A stretch of DNA of 64,000 bases from Hyphomicrobiales bacterium. Lineage in GTDB: Bacteria; Pseudomonadota; Alphaproteobacteria; Rhizobiales; Rhizobiaceae. The notes beneath the pieces were generated by a model. The model saw only the letters and a program-made list of their open reading frames with translations. It was not told the DNA's origin and did not search any database. The stretch covers positions 125,023 to 189,022 of the forward strand of contig NVSG01000002.1 of the NCBI GenBank assembly GCA_002401155.1, written 5' to 3'. A program made the translations under genes and the position numbers. This document shows, in pieces, positions 38,743 through 47,287 of this stretch. The stretch's first letter is position 1, and every line of letters begins with the position of its first letter.

Positions 38743-40223
38743 TATTCTTCGTCATGCTCCTCATGCCATGTGCGATCATCATGGCTAATAAGTTTAACTG
38801 AATCCGACGGCCCCCAACTTCCTGCCACGTATTTTTTTGGCTTTTCGTCTGTCGATTCCCAGGCTTCAATAATTGGATCAATCCATTTCCACGCAGCTTC
38901 AACCTCATCGCGCCGCATGAACAAAGTCTGGTTGCCACGAATAACATCAAGCAGTAACCGCTCATAGGCATCAGGCGAACGGCCTCCAAATGAATCTGCA
39001 AAACTCATGTCGAGCGAAACATGGCGCAATCGCATGCCACCGGGGCCGGGATCTTTAATCATGATCCATTGCTTCACCCCTTCATCCGGCTGCAAGCGCA
39101 GCACCAAACGGTTGGAGATTGAATTTCCAGCATCCTCGGTGAATATATTATGCGGCGCCGGTTTGAACTGGATAACGATTTCCGAAACACGCGTCGGCAT
39201 CCGTTTACCGGTACGAAGATAAAACGGCACGCCGGCCCAGCGCCAGTTTTGAATATTGGCTTTCAACGCCACAAAGGTTGCCGTGTTGGAACCCTTGTCT
39301 TCAATCTCATCGAGATAGGCAGGAACAGCAACCCCGTCATTGGCCCCCGCCGAATATTGACCACGCACAGTATTTTCCGCGGCATTGGATGAATTAATAG
39401 GTTCCAGGCAACGCAGCACTTTCAGTTTTTCGTCACGCACAGAATCTCCGTCCATAGAGGCCGGTGGTTCCATTGCCACAAGACAAAGAAGCTGAAGCAA
39501 ATGGTTTTGCACCATGTCGCGAATAGCGCCGGACTTATCGTAATAGCCGCCACGTCCTTCGACACCCAGCGTTTCCGCAACAGTGATCTGAACATGGTCC
39601 ACATGGGCAGAATTCCATAATGGCTCATAAAGTGCATTGGCAAAGCGCAACGCCATCAAGTTTTGTACGGTTTCTTTGCCCAAATAATGATCGATGCGAT
39701 AAATCTGCTCTTCGTGAAAATACTTGCCGACGATTTTGTTGAGGTCTCTAGCCGATTGCAAATCCGTTCCAATCGGTTTTTCAATCACCAAACGGGAGCG
39801 TTCCCGAATAAGTCCGTTGGCGTGCAACCGCTCGGCAAAATCCCCAAACAAAGACGGTCCCACAGCGAGGTAATAAGCACGTACCCGATCTTCATCCCCA
39901 AGCAGTTCGGTTAATGCAGCCCAGCCCTTATCCGATTTGGCATCGAGAGAGATATAATAAAACATGCCGATAAAATCGGCAATTTTAGTCTCATCGATTT
40001 CTTCCGCAGAAACGTGAGAACGGATGGCATCACCGGCAAACTTACGAAATTCCTCGTGGGATAGTTCTGCCCGCGAAGCGCCAATAATGCGCGAACCCGC
40101 TGTAATTTGACCATCGGCAGAACGTCGATAAAGGGCAGGGATAAGTTTGCGCTCGGACAAATCGCCCGTACCGCCAAAAACAACATAATCAAACGCTTCA
40201 ACAGGGATAATTTGACTGGTCAT
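38742..40223 (-). CDS. zwf: Glucose-6-phosphate 1-dehydrogenase
   Basis: VVFGGTGDLSERKLIPALY, RIDHYLGKETVQNLMALRFAN; stop/start overlap with pgl. Confidence 0.96.
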   Translation of the reverse strand: MTSQIIPVEAFDYVVFGGTGDLSERKLIPALYRRSADGQITAGSRIIGASRAELSHEEFRKFAGDAIRSHVSAEEIDETKIADFIGMFYYISLDAKSDKGWAALTELLGDEDRVRAYYLAVGPSLFGDFAERLHANGLIRERSRLVIEKPIGTDLQSARDLNKIVGKYFHEEQIYRIDHYLGKETVQNLMALRFANALYEPLWNSAHVDHVQITVAETLGVEGRGGYYDKSGAIRDMVQNHLLQLLCLVAMEPPASMDGDSVRDEKLKVLRCLEPINSSNAAENTVRGQYSAGANDGVAVPAYLDEIEDKGSNTATFVALKANIQNWRWAGVPFYLRTGKRMPTRVSEIVIQFKPAPHNIFTEDAGNSISNRLVLRLQPDEGVKQWIMIKDPGPGGMRLRHVSLDMSFADSFGGRSPDAYERLLLDVIRGNQTLFMRRDEVEAAWKWIDPIIEAWESTDEKPKKYVAGSWGPSDSVKLISHDDRTWHEEHDEE

Positions 40224-40478
40224 TCGCCGTAGGTTTCCTGTGCTTCCGGCTCATCTTGGAGCCCGGTGAGGATAAAATGTGGATTGATTGATATCAGGTG
40301 TTTGCGTGATTTTCGCTGTTTTTCATCATTTCCACAGCCTTGCTACATTTAAATCGATTGAAATTCAAGGTGGTGCTAAGATTTAGGCCATTTACATCCA
40401 AAATCCTACCTCTGGCCGACCTCTAGTAAGCCGCGAACCTTCATTGTATGGTCAAAACTCAACTGGGAGGCAGTTAGA

Positions 40479-41351
40479 ATGGACGCGCTGATTTTTAAAA
40501 TCGGGCTGCCAATTGCATTGGCAATTACGATGCTGGGCATGGGGCTTGGCCTGACTCTGGCTGATTTTTCGGTTGTATTCACCAAGCCAAAAGCATTTTT
40601 CACCGGTGCGATATTACAATTAATCATATTGCCATTGATAGCTTTTGCGGTAATCTCTGCAATGCCAATGGCAGCCCCTTTCGCGGTAGGAATGATGATC
40701 TTGGCAGCCTGCCCCGGCGGTGCCACTTCCAATATATTGACTTATGTAGGGCGCGGCGACGTTGCTTTATCGGTGTCTTTAACCGCGTTGATAAGCCTCG
40801 TTGGCTTCATCACCATTCCTTTGATTACAGCTTGGGCATTGGATGCCTTCATGGGGGACAGCGCGCCGGATTTACCCATCGGCAAAACCATGCTCGGTGT
40901 GTTGGTGATTGTTGTAATTCCCATTGCCATCGGCATGTTAGTGCACCAAATATCACCGCGTCTCGCAGCCATGGCAGAAAAACTGGTCCGCCCGCTTTCG
41001 ATTATTGTCTTTCTTTTTGTTGTCGCCAGCATTGTTTATGTGGAGCGCGACAATATTCTCGACTATTTTCAGCAGGTGGGCATTCAGGTGATTGCTCTCA
41101 ATTTGCTGATGATGATATTGGCGGCGATGGTTGCCAATGCTATGAATTTAACTGGCCCTCAGCGCACCGCCATCACCTTGGAATGCGGCTTGCAAAACTC
41201 AACCATTGGCCTGACAATTGCCCTGACCATATTGGGTAATATTCAAATGTCGGTGCCCTTGGCGGTCTATGGTCTCACCATGCTGGTCACTGGCTTTATC
41301 TATGCAATCTTTGTGAAGGGCCGTATGAAAGAAAATGAAAATGACGTCTAA
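40479..41351 (+). CDS. Bile acid:sodium symporter (BASS) family transporter
   Basis: ACPGGATSNILTYVGRGDVALSVSLTALISL, GPQRTAITLECGLQNSTIGL. Confidence 0.9.
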   Translation: MDALIFKIGLPIALAITMLGMGLGLTLADFSVVFTKPKAFFTGAILQLIILPLIAFAVISAMPMAAPFAVGMMILAACPGGATSNILTYVGRGDVALSVSLTALISLVGFITIPLITAWALDAFMGDSAPDLPIGKTMLGVLVIVVIPIAIGMLVHQISPRLAAMAEKLVRPLSIIVFLFVVASIVYVERDNILDYFQQVGIQVIALNLLMMILAAMVANAMNLTGPQRTAITLECGLQNSTIGLTIALTILGNIQMSVPLAVYGLTMLVTGFIYAIFVKGRMKENENDV

Positions 41352-42483
41352 TATCAAGCCTGATACCATCGCAGCGCAGGCCGCAGGTCATCTTGATGGA
41401 GCCAGCGGCGGCGTAGTGCCATCGCTGCAACCCTCCACCACTTTTGCCCGCGATGAAAACAACGCCCTTCTCAACAGTGAGAATATCTACGGCCGCGATA
41501 ACAATGACGCTGTGCGCCTTGCTGAGGAAATTCTGGCCAAACTTGAAAATGCCAAGGATGCTTTATTGTTTCCTTCGGGAATGGCAGCGATTGCTGCACT
41601 TTTCAGAACCCTGCCCAATGGTGCTGGTGTGGTACTGCAATCGGGTATTTATTGGGGGACGACCCACTGGATACGTACGTTTTGTGAGCGCCGAAATATT
41701 AAATTGTCGGAGGTGGAGGCCAGTGATAATGCGCTTCTGCAAAGCGCGTGTGAAGAAAATAATCCTGATATTGTCTTTGTCGAAACCCCGTCTAATCCGT
41801 GGCTCAAAACCATAGATATCGCTTTTGCATCAAGCTGCGCAAAAAAATCCAACGCCATTCTCGTCGTTGATGGTACGGCGGCAACACCCATTCTGACCCG
41901 CGCCCTCGACCATGGCGCCGACATCGTCATGCATTCTGCGACCAAAGCAATCAACGGCCATTCCGACGTGCTGGCCGGAGTGTTGGCGATAAAAAACGAA
42001 GACCTTCCCATCTGGGCCGATATCAAAGCGGACCGCCATGATGCCGGTGCTATCATCGGTGCATTTGAAGCATGGCTATTAATCCGGGGTATGCGAACCC
42101 TGCCACTACGTGTTGAACGCATGAGCCGAAACGCCCAGCAAATCGCGGAATTTTTAGAAAGCCACGCCAATGTGGAATCGGTCCTTTATCCGGGGCTTGA
42201 GAGCCATGAAGGTCACGCGCTTGCCGCAAAACAAATGCAAGGCGGTTTCGGTAGCCTGATGTCATTCTTGGTCAAAGGCAGCGAGGCAGACGCATTGAAG
42301 GTGGTTGGAAAAATGCAATTAATCCACCGCGCCACATCGTTAGGCGGGGTGGAGAGCCTTATCGAACATCGCTTCACCATAGAAACTGAAACCGGTATAC
42401 CGCCAAACTTGCTGCGACTATCGGTAGGCATTGAAGCTGTAAGTGATTTAATCGGCGATCTCGATCAGGCGTTGAGTTTTTAG
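41341..42483 (+). CDS. Trans-sulfuration PLP enzyme (cystathionine gamma-synthase/beta-lyase family)
   Basis: LFPSGMAAI, HSATKAINGHSDVLAG (Lys site), LPLRVERMSRNAQQIAEFL. Confidence 0.88.
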   Translation: MTSNIKPDTIAAQAAGHLDGASGGVVPSLQPSTTFARDENNALLNSENIYGRDNNDAVRLAEEILAKLENAKDALLFPSGMAAIAALFRTLPNGAGVVLQSGIYWGTTHWIRTFCERRNIKLSEVEASDNALLQSACEENNPDIVFVETPSNPWLKTIDIAFASSCAKKSNAILVVDGTAATPILTRALDHGADIVMHSATKAINGHSDVLAGVLAIKNEDLPIWADIKADRHDAGAIIGAFEAWLLIRGMRTLPLRVERMSRNAQQIAEFLESHANVESVLYPGLESHEGHALAAKQMQGGFGSLMSFLVKGSEADALKVVGKMQLIHRATSLGGVESLIEHRFTIETETGIPPNLLRLSVGIEAVSDLIGDLDQALSF

Positions 42484-42509
42484 AGCGTATCCGTTTTCAC
42501 GGAGACGCG

Positions 42510-42593
42510 AAGGCGGCAAAGAGCCGCCCGGCGCTAGCTGCACCGTCGGTCATGTCGGAGACATGCCATGGAGAATGCTGAGGATACGCCGGA
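42510..42593. repeat. Palindromic dispersed repeat, copy B (diverged)
   Basis: aGGCGGCaaagaGCCGCCcggcgctagctgcaccg...tgctgaggatacgcc. Confidence 0.7.
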
Positions 42594-42605
42594 GCAGAAG
42601 GTGCT

Positions 42606-42848
42606 TTAGCCTCTTGGTGGGCGAAATAAATACACCACCAGCCACACGGGCACGATCACCATTGAGCCGAGGATCACATTGGGAATGGCCCATTTGAACC
42701 CGCGTTCCAGCATTGCCATGACCTTCTCCGGCGTCATGCCAATTTCCAGCAGAATTTGCTCGGCTGATAAATTCAATTTGGTCAAAACCATTCCGGCAAT
42801 CAGGGATGCCAAAGCAATTTTGATAAATGTCGAAAACATACGAATCAT
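42606..42848 (-). CDS. Small two-TM protein (DUF6460-like)
   Basis: 80 aa, two hydrophobic segments, GFKWAIPNVILGSMVIVPVWLVVYLFRPPRG. Confidence 0.65.
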   Translation of the reverse strand: MIRMFSTFIKIALASLIAGMVLTKLNLSAEQILLEIGMTPEKVMAMLERGFKWAIPNVILGSMVIVPVWLVVYLFRPPRG

Positions 42849-42928
42849 GATTGTGTCAGTAATTTAATGCGGGTTTTCTCCCAATATAGCCGATATTCGC
42901 CCGTATTTCCAAATCTCAGGTTATCATC

Positions 42929-44812
42929 CTAATTGGCAGGGGCAATTCGGTCTCCCTTGGTAGGGGGTAGAAAGCTGCGACTACTGGCTGGCCAGCGGGT
43001 CAATAAAGGCGAACTAAAAGTGCCACCAATGATAAAATTATTCCATTCACCAGCCTTGGGTAATTGCTCAGGGTTTGAGGTCTGCCCATCAGCAATGCGT
43101 TCAACCTTGCGCATTTTTGCCTGTATCGCCAAGCCGCCCAATAGCATGTCGAAATTGCCGCTGAGTGCCATTTCTCGCCCCGGGCTGAACATCGAGCCTT
43201 CCGATATCCAGGCAATGCCGCGATTGATCAAAAACTCAAATTCTGCCTTGTCAAAAACTGTTCTGCCACTGAGTTCATCAAAGGAAACCCGCTTTTTTTT
43301 CTCTGAAAATATGGCATCAAGCAGCGTCAGATCAATGCCGTTTATCTGCCCGTCGCTGGCTCTGGCTTCCAGAGTGCCCATGATGTTTCGAATGAGCGTA
43401 CGCCGGTTTGTTCCAGCGGTGGTAACATCCAGTTTGAAATTCAAGGTGCCCGAAGGCTGTATGATCTTTGCACCCAGCAATGTGGCAATTTCAGCAAAAT
43501 TCGTCTTGGTTGCCGTAATATTGAAGGAGAATTGGGGGATATCTGCTTCCAGTTGAGCCTCGATTTTCGCGGTCACATTACCCTCGAACATCGCTAGATT
43601 ACCCACATCCAGAGCCCAGTTTCCCTCGCGAACAGAAAGCGTTGCGGCAAAATCCTTGCCGGCCAGATCATAAACCGAGACCGTATTGGAAGAAATTCGC
43701 ATATCCAGCGAAAGCCTGCGCAAGGAAGTTTCTCTATTATCTCCTCCCGCTTGCTTGTCAGAAACAGCGTCCAGCAATTTGGTAATATCGATTGCATCAA
43801 AGGCAAGTGTACCATCAAGCTTAGGTGTGTTTTTCTCATCGATGCTAATGCTAATTGCGCCAACCGAGCGGCTGCCATCAAGCGTGATAGCAGCTTCCGT
43901 GAGCAAGGCCTTGTTCGGTTTCATTTCCAGTTTGCCCGCCCCTTCCAACTCGCCAATGACCAGGCCCTCAAGCAGGGTTACACCCAGGAATTCACCCATG
44001 CGATTGGCCGAAGGCGAGTGCATGTTAAACTCCCCGACCAGATGGAGGTCAGAGATTAAATTGGCTTCGCCGACAAAATTAAAATCAAGGGGGGCAGACT
44101 TCATATTGAATTCGATTTCCGAATTGCCGCCGCTCATCAACTGGATTGGTTCTTCAGCATCCACCGTGAAATTCAGTTGTTCACCCTGCCAGATACCGCC
44201 AATTTTCATCAGCAATTCGCTATTACTGTCAGGCCAGATAATGGTGCCGTTAATATTGGTGACGGTCTCCATAACACCGGAAATCTCGTTTTCGTAATTC
44301 GCGATACCATCAACAATTTCGAACCGGCCAAAAGTGGCGTTGGGGATAGGATCAGCGGATTCATTCTCTGAGTGTGATTTGGATGAAGCTTCCAGAACCT
44401 CCCGTATTATGCCCTTGTCGAAAATCCAGTTTGCCTTGCCATTGCTATCGGTTCTGAAATTAAATTGTGGCCGTACAAAGCGGAAGTTCCTGATATCGGC
44501 CCGGCCAAAAAAGGCAGAGAGCGTTTCCAGCTTGCCGAACAATTTATCAATCCGCACAAAGGGAGGTGAATTGGGAGGAGCAGAAGGATCTTCGATGACC
44601 ACGTCTGAAATCTCGATGCCAAGAAATGGCTGGAAGGATACGGTTGGGTTGCCACGAAACGTCATGGTACGACCGGTAAGGTCTTGCACTTCGCTCAAAA
44701 TCCGGCTTTTGACCGTATCCGAAGAAATAAACATCGGAGTCATCAAAAAAAGGGCAGCAACGAACACCGCCAAAACGCCAAAAATGATTACAGCCCGTTT
44801 CAAACTCACCAA
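42929..44812 (-). CDS. AsmA family protein
   Basis: N-terminal TM; VQDLTGRTMTFRGNPTVSFQPFLGIEISDVVIEDP; C-terminal LPKAGEWNNFIIGGTFSSP. Confidence 0.85.
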   Translation of the reverse strand: MVSLKRAVIIFGVLAVFVAALFLMTPMFISSDTVKSRILSEVQDLTGRTMTFRGNPTVSFQPFLGIEISDVVIEDPSAPPNSPPFVRIDKLFGKLETLSAFFGRADIRNFRFVRPQFNFRTDSNGKANWIFDKGIIREVLEASSKSHSENESADPIPNATFGRFEIVDGIANYENEISGVMETVTNINGTIIWPDSNSELLMKIGGIWQGEQLNFTVDAEEPIQLMSGGNSEIEFNMKSAPLDFNFVGEANLISDLHLVGEFNMHSPSANRMGEFLGVTLLEGLVIGELEGAGKLEMKPNKALLTEAAITLDGSRSVGAISISIDEKNTPKLDGTLAFDAIDITKLLDAVSDKQAGGDNRETSLRRLSLDMRISSNTVSVYDLAGKDFAATLSVREGNWALDVGNLAMFEGNVTAKIEAQLEADIPQFSFNITATKTNFAEIATLLGAKIIQPSGTLNFKLDVTTAGTNRRTLIRNIMGTLEARASDGQINGIDLTLLDAIFSEKKKRVSFDELSGRTVFDKAEFEFLINRGIAWISEGSMFSPGREMALSGNFDMLLGGLAIQAKMRKVERIADGQTSNPEQLPKAGEWNNFIIGGTFSSPLLTRWPASSRSFLPPTKGDRIAPAN

Positions 44813-44981
44813 CCTGAGCCCGGATAAGTTCCGGTCATCTCGATTACAATTACTCTGCAGTCAGATTACAGCCATTTGGCAATTTATCCAAGCACGATAA
44901 TTGATGATATTTCGTCCCCAACCATTTACAGTTTCAGGGCCTCTATGCCAAAATGAAAATAGACGTAACAGGAAGATAAAT

Positions 44982-46931
44982 ATGGATAATTCGAGCCCGA
45001 TCTGGTCTCCCAACGAGACCCAGATTTTTGATAGCAAGATGATGCAATTTGCCCGTTGGGCTTCGAACAAATGGGACCGCTCTCTCACCAATTCTGACGA
45101 GCTTCATGCATGGTCGATTGACCAATTGGAGGAGTTTTGGGACTCTGTTTGGGATTTTTGCGGCGTAGTCGGTGAAAAGGGCGAGCGGATAGTGGCCAAT
45201 CCGGGCAAAATGCCCGGGACGCAATTTTTTCCTGATGCCCGTTTCAATTTTGCTGAGAATCTATTGAAAAAATCCGGCAGCGAAACCGCTATGATATTCC
45301 GCGGCGAAGACAAGGAGCGCGCTTCGATTAATTGGGATGAGCTACACGCGCTCGTTTCAAAATTCCAGCAAGCACTTATCTCTGAAGGTGTTGGCAAGGG
45401 CGACCGTGTTGCCGCCATGATGCCCAATATGATCGAAACCATCGCGGCCATGCTGGCAGTCTCGTCCATTGGCGCGATCTGGTCCTCATGTTCGCCGGAC
45501 TTCGGTACAAAGGGGGTGCTTGATCGTTTCGGCCAGATCGAGCCAAAGGTGTTTTTTGCCTGTGATGGTTATTGGTATAATGGCAAGCGGATAGAGATCG
45601 CGGAAAAGCTTTCCGAAATCGTGCCCGGCCTCAAAACCAAAACGGTTATCATTCCCTATCTGGGCATTGCATCGAATGTAGCGGATAAATTACCGAATAC
45701 CGTCAGTCTGGACACGTTCATCGGTTCTTTTGAAGCAAAACCGATCAGCTTTGTGCCTCTGCCATTCGACTACCCGCTCTATATCGTGTTTTCCTCCGGC
45801 ACCACCGGCATTCCAAAATGCATCGTCCATTCTCAGGGCGGTATCTTGATGATGCATCTTAAGGAGCATCAACTTCATTATGGGCTGAGCGAAGGGGATA
45901 GGTTCTTCTATTTCTCCACCTGTGGCTGGATGATGTGGAACTGGCTGGCTTCCGGTCTGGCTAGTGGGGTAACGTTGATGCTCTATGATGGTTCTCCCTT
46001 TGCGCCCGATGGCAATGTGTTGTTTGACTATGCAGCCGAGGAGAAGTTTACCTTTTTCGGCACTTCGGCCAAATTCATCGATGCGGTGCGAAATGCTGGC
46101 CTGAACCCGGCTAAAACCCACGATTTAAGCGCTGTGCGCGTGATAACCTCTACCGGCTCGCCGTTGGCACCGGAGAATTACGATTTTGTCTATTCCCATA
46201 TCAGCCCCGATGTTCATCTGGCCTCGATCTCCGGCGGCACAGATATTGCCGCTTGCTTCGTTGGTGGTGATCCAACCAAACCGGTTTATAAGGGCGAAAT
46301 TCAAGCCAGCGGTCTGGGTATGGCGACCGAAGTTTGGAACGATGAGGGCGAACCTGTGCAATTGGAAAAGGGCGAGCTGGTTTGTGTCAAACCGTTCCCC
46401 TCAATGCCGATAAGTTTTTGGAATGATCCAGATGGCAGCAAATATCACGATGCTTATTTCGCCCGCTTCGATAATATCTGGTGTCACGGAGATTTTGCCG
46501 AATGGACTGAGCATGGCGGCATGATCATTCATGGCCGCTCCGATGCAACGCTCAATCCCGGCGGCGTGCGGATTGGCACCGCAGAAATCTATAATCAGGT
46601 TGAACAGCTGACAGAGGTGGATGAAGCCTTGTGTATCGGGCAAAGCTGGGACCACGATGTGCGGGTGATCCTGTTCGTCAAACTGGCATCTGGAGTGACC
46701 TTGGATGAAGCGCTGATCAAGACGATCAAACAAAAGATCAGAACAGGTGCCAGCCCGCGCCACGTCCCGGCAAAGATCATCGCCGTCGCCGATATCCCGC
46801 GCACCAAATCAGGCAAGATCACAGAACTGGCGGTCCGCGACATAGTGCACGGTCGTCAGGTGAAAAATCAGGAGGCTCTGGCCAACCCTGAGGCTTTAGC
46901 TTTGTTCGAAAATCTAGCAGAGCTGGCCTAA
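44982..46931 (+). CDS. Acetoacetyl-CoA synthetase
   Basis: YIVFSSGTTGIPKCIVHSQGGILMMHLKEHQLHYGL, GRSDATLNPGGVRIGTAEIY, PRTKSGKITELAVRDIVHGR. Confidence 0.93.
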   Translation: MDNSSPIWSPNETQIFDSKMMQFARWASNKWDRSLTNSDELHAWSIDQLEEFWDSVWDFCGVVGEKGERIVANPGKMPGTQFFPDARFNFAENLLKKSGSETAMIFRGEDKERASINWDELHALVSKFQQALISEGVGKGDRVAAMMPNMIETIAAMLAVSSIGAIWSSCSPDFGTKGVLDRFGQIEPKVFFACDGYWYNGKRIEIAEKLSEIVPGLKTKTVIIPYLGIASNVADKLPNTVSLDTFIGSFEAKPISFVPLPFDYPLYIVFSSGTTGIPKCIVHSQGGILMMHLKEHQLHYGLSEGDRFFYFSTCGWMMWNWLASGLASGVTLMLYDGSPFAPDGNVLFDYAAEEKFTFFGTSAKFIDAVRNAGLNPAKTHDLSAVRVITSTGSPLAPENYDFVYSHISPDVHLASISGGTDIAACFVGGDPTKPVYKGEIQASGLGMATEVWNDEGEPVQLEKGELVCVKPFPSMPISFWNDPDGSKYHDAYFARFDNIWCHGDFAEWTEHGGMIIHGRSDATLNPGGVRIGTAEIYNQVEQLTEVDEALCIGQSWDHDVRVILFVKLASGVTLDEALIKTIKQKIRTGASPRHVPAKIIAVADIPRTKSGKITELAVRDIVHGRQVKNQEALANPEALALFENLAELA

Positions 46932-46960
46932 AACGACTTTAAAAACAAAGCCAACGTTCA

Positions 46961-47036
46961 GGGCGGCGAAGAGCCGTCCGGCGCTGGCTGCGCCGCGCCT
47001 TCGCAGGCCCGAACGGAGTGAGGATACGCCGTGAGA
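46961..47036. repeat. Palindromic dispersed repeat, copy C
   Basis: gggcggcgaagagccgtccGGCGCtggctGCGCCgcgccttcgcaggcccgaacggagtgaggatacgccgtgag. Confidence 0.8.
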
Positions 47037-47241
47037 ACTATTTATGCTTAACAAAAAGTAACCATGATTTTAACCTTGAAACCAATTGGAGGGCAGTTAG
47101 AGGGTATTTTAAGGAATCTGGTAAGGTTTTGTTAAGCTTTGAAAGCGATATTGGGCCTCATAGAGTTTCAGCTTTTGCTACAAAGTTTGACAATATATTT
47201 GAACACAGCGTGCCTCTCCTAATGTTGTTATCAAATTCTCT

Positions 47242-47269
47242 GGCCCCGTTTTTACGGGGCCTTTTTTTT
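47242..47269 (+). terminator. Strong Rho-independent terminator (plus strand)
   Basis: GGCCCCG-ttttta-CGGGGCC followed by TTTTTTTT. Confidence 0.92.
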
Positions 47270-47287
47270 GATCAAATCAGGAGGTTC

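Noticed and set aside
42933-44900. Three long plus-strand ORFs (207, 203, 188 aa) opposite the asmA-like gene
   Set aside because: Antisense frames of a clearly coding gene, no SD or recognisable domain.
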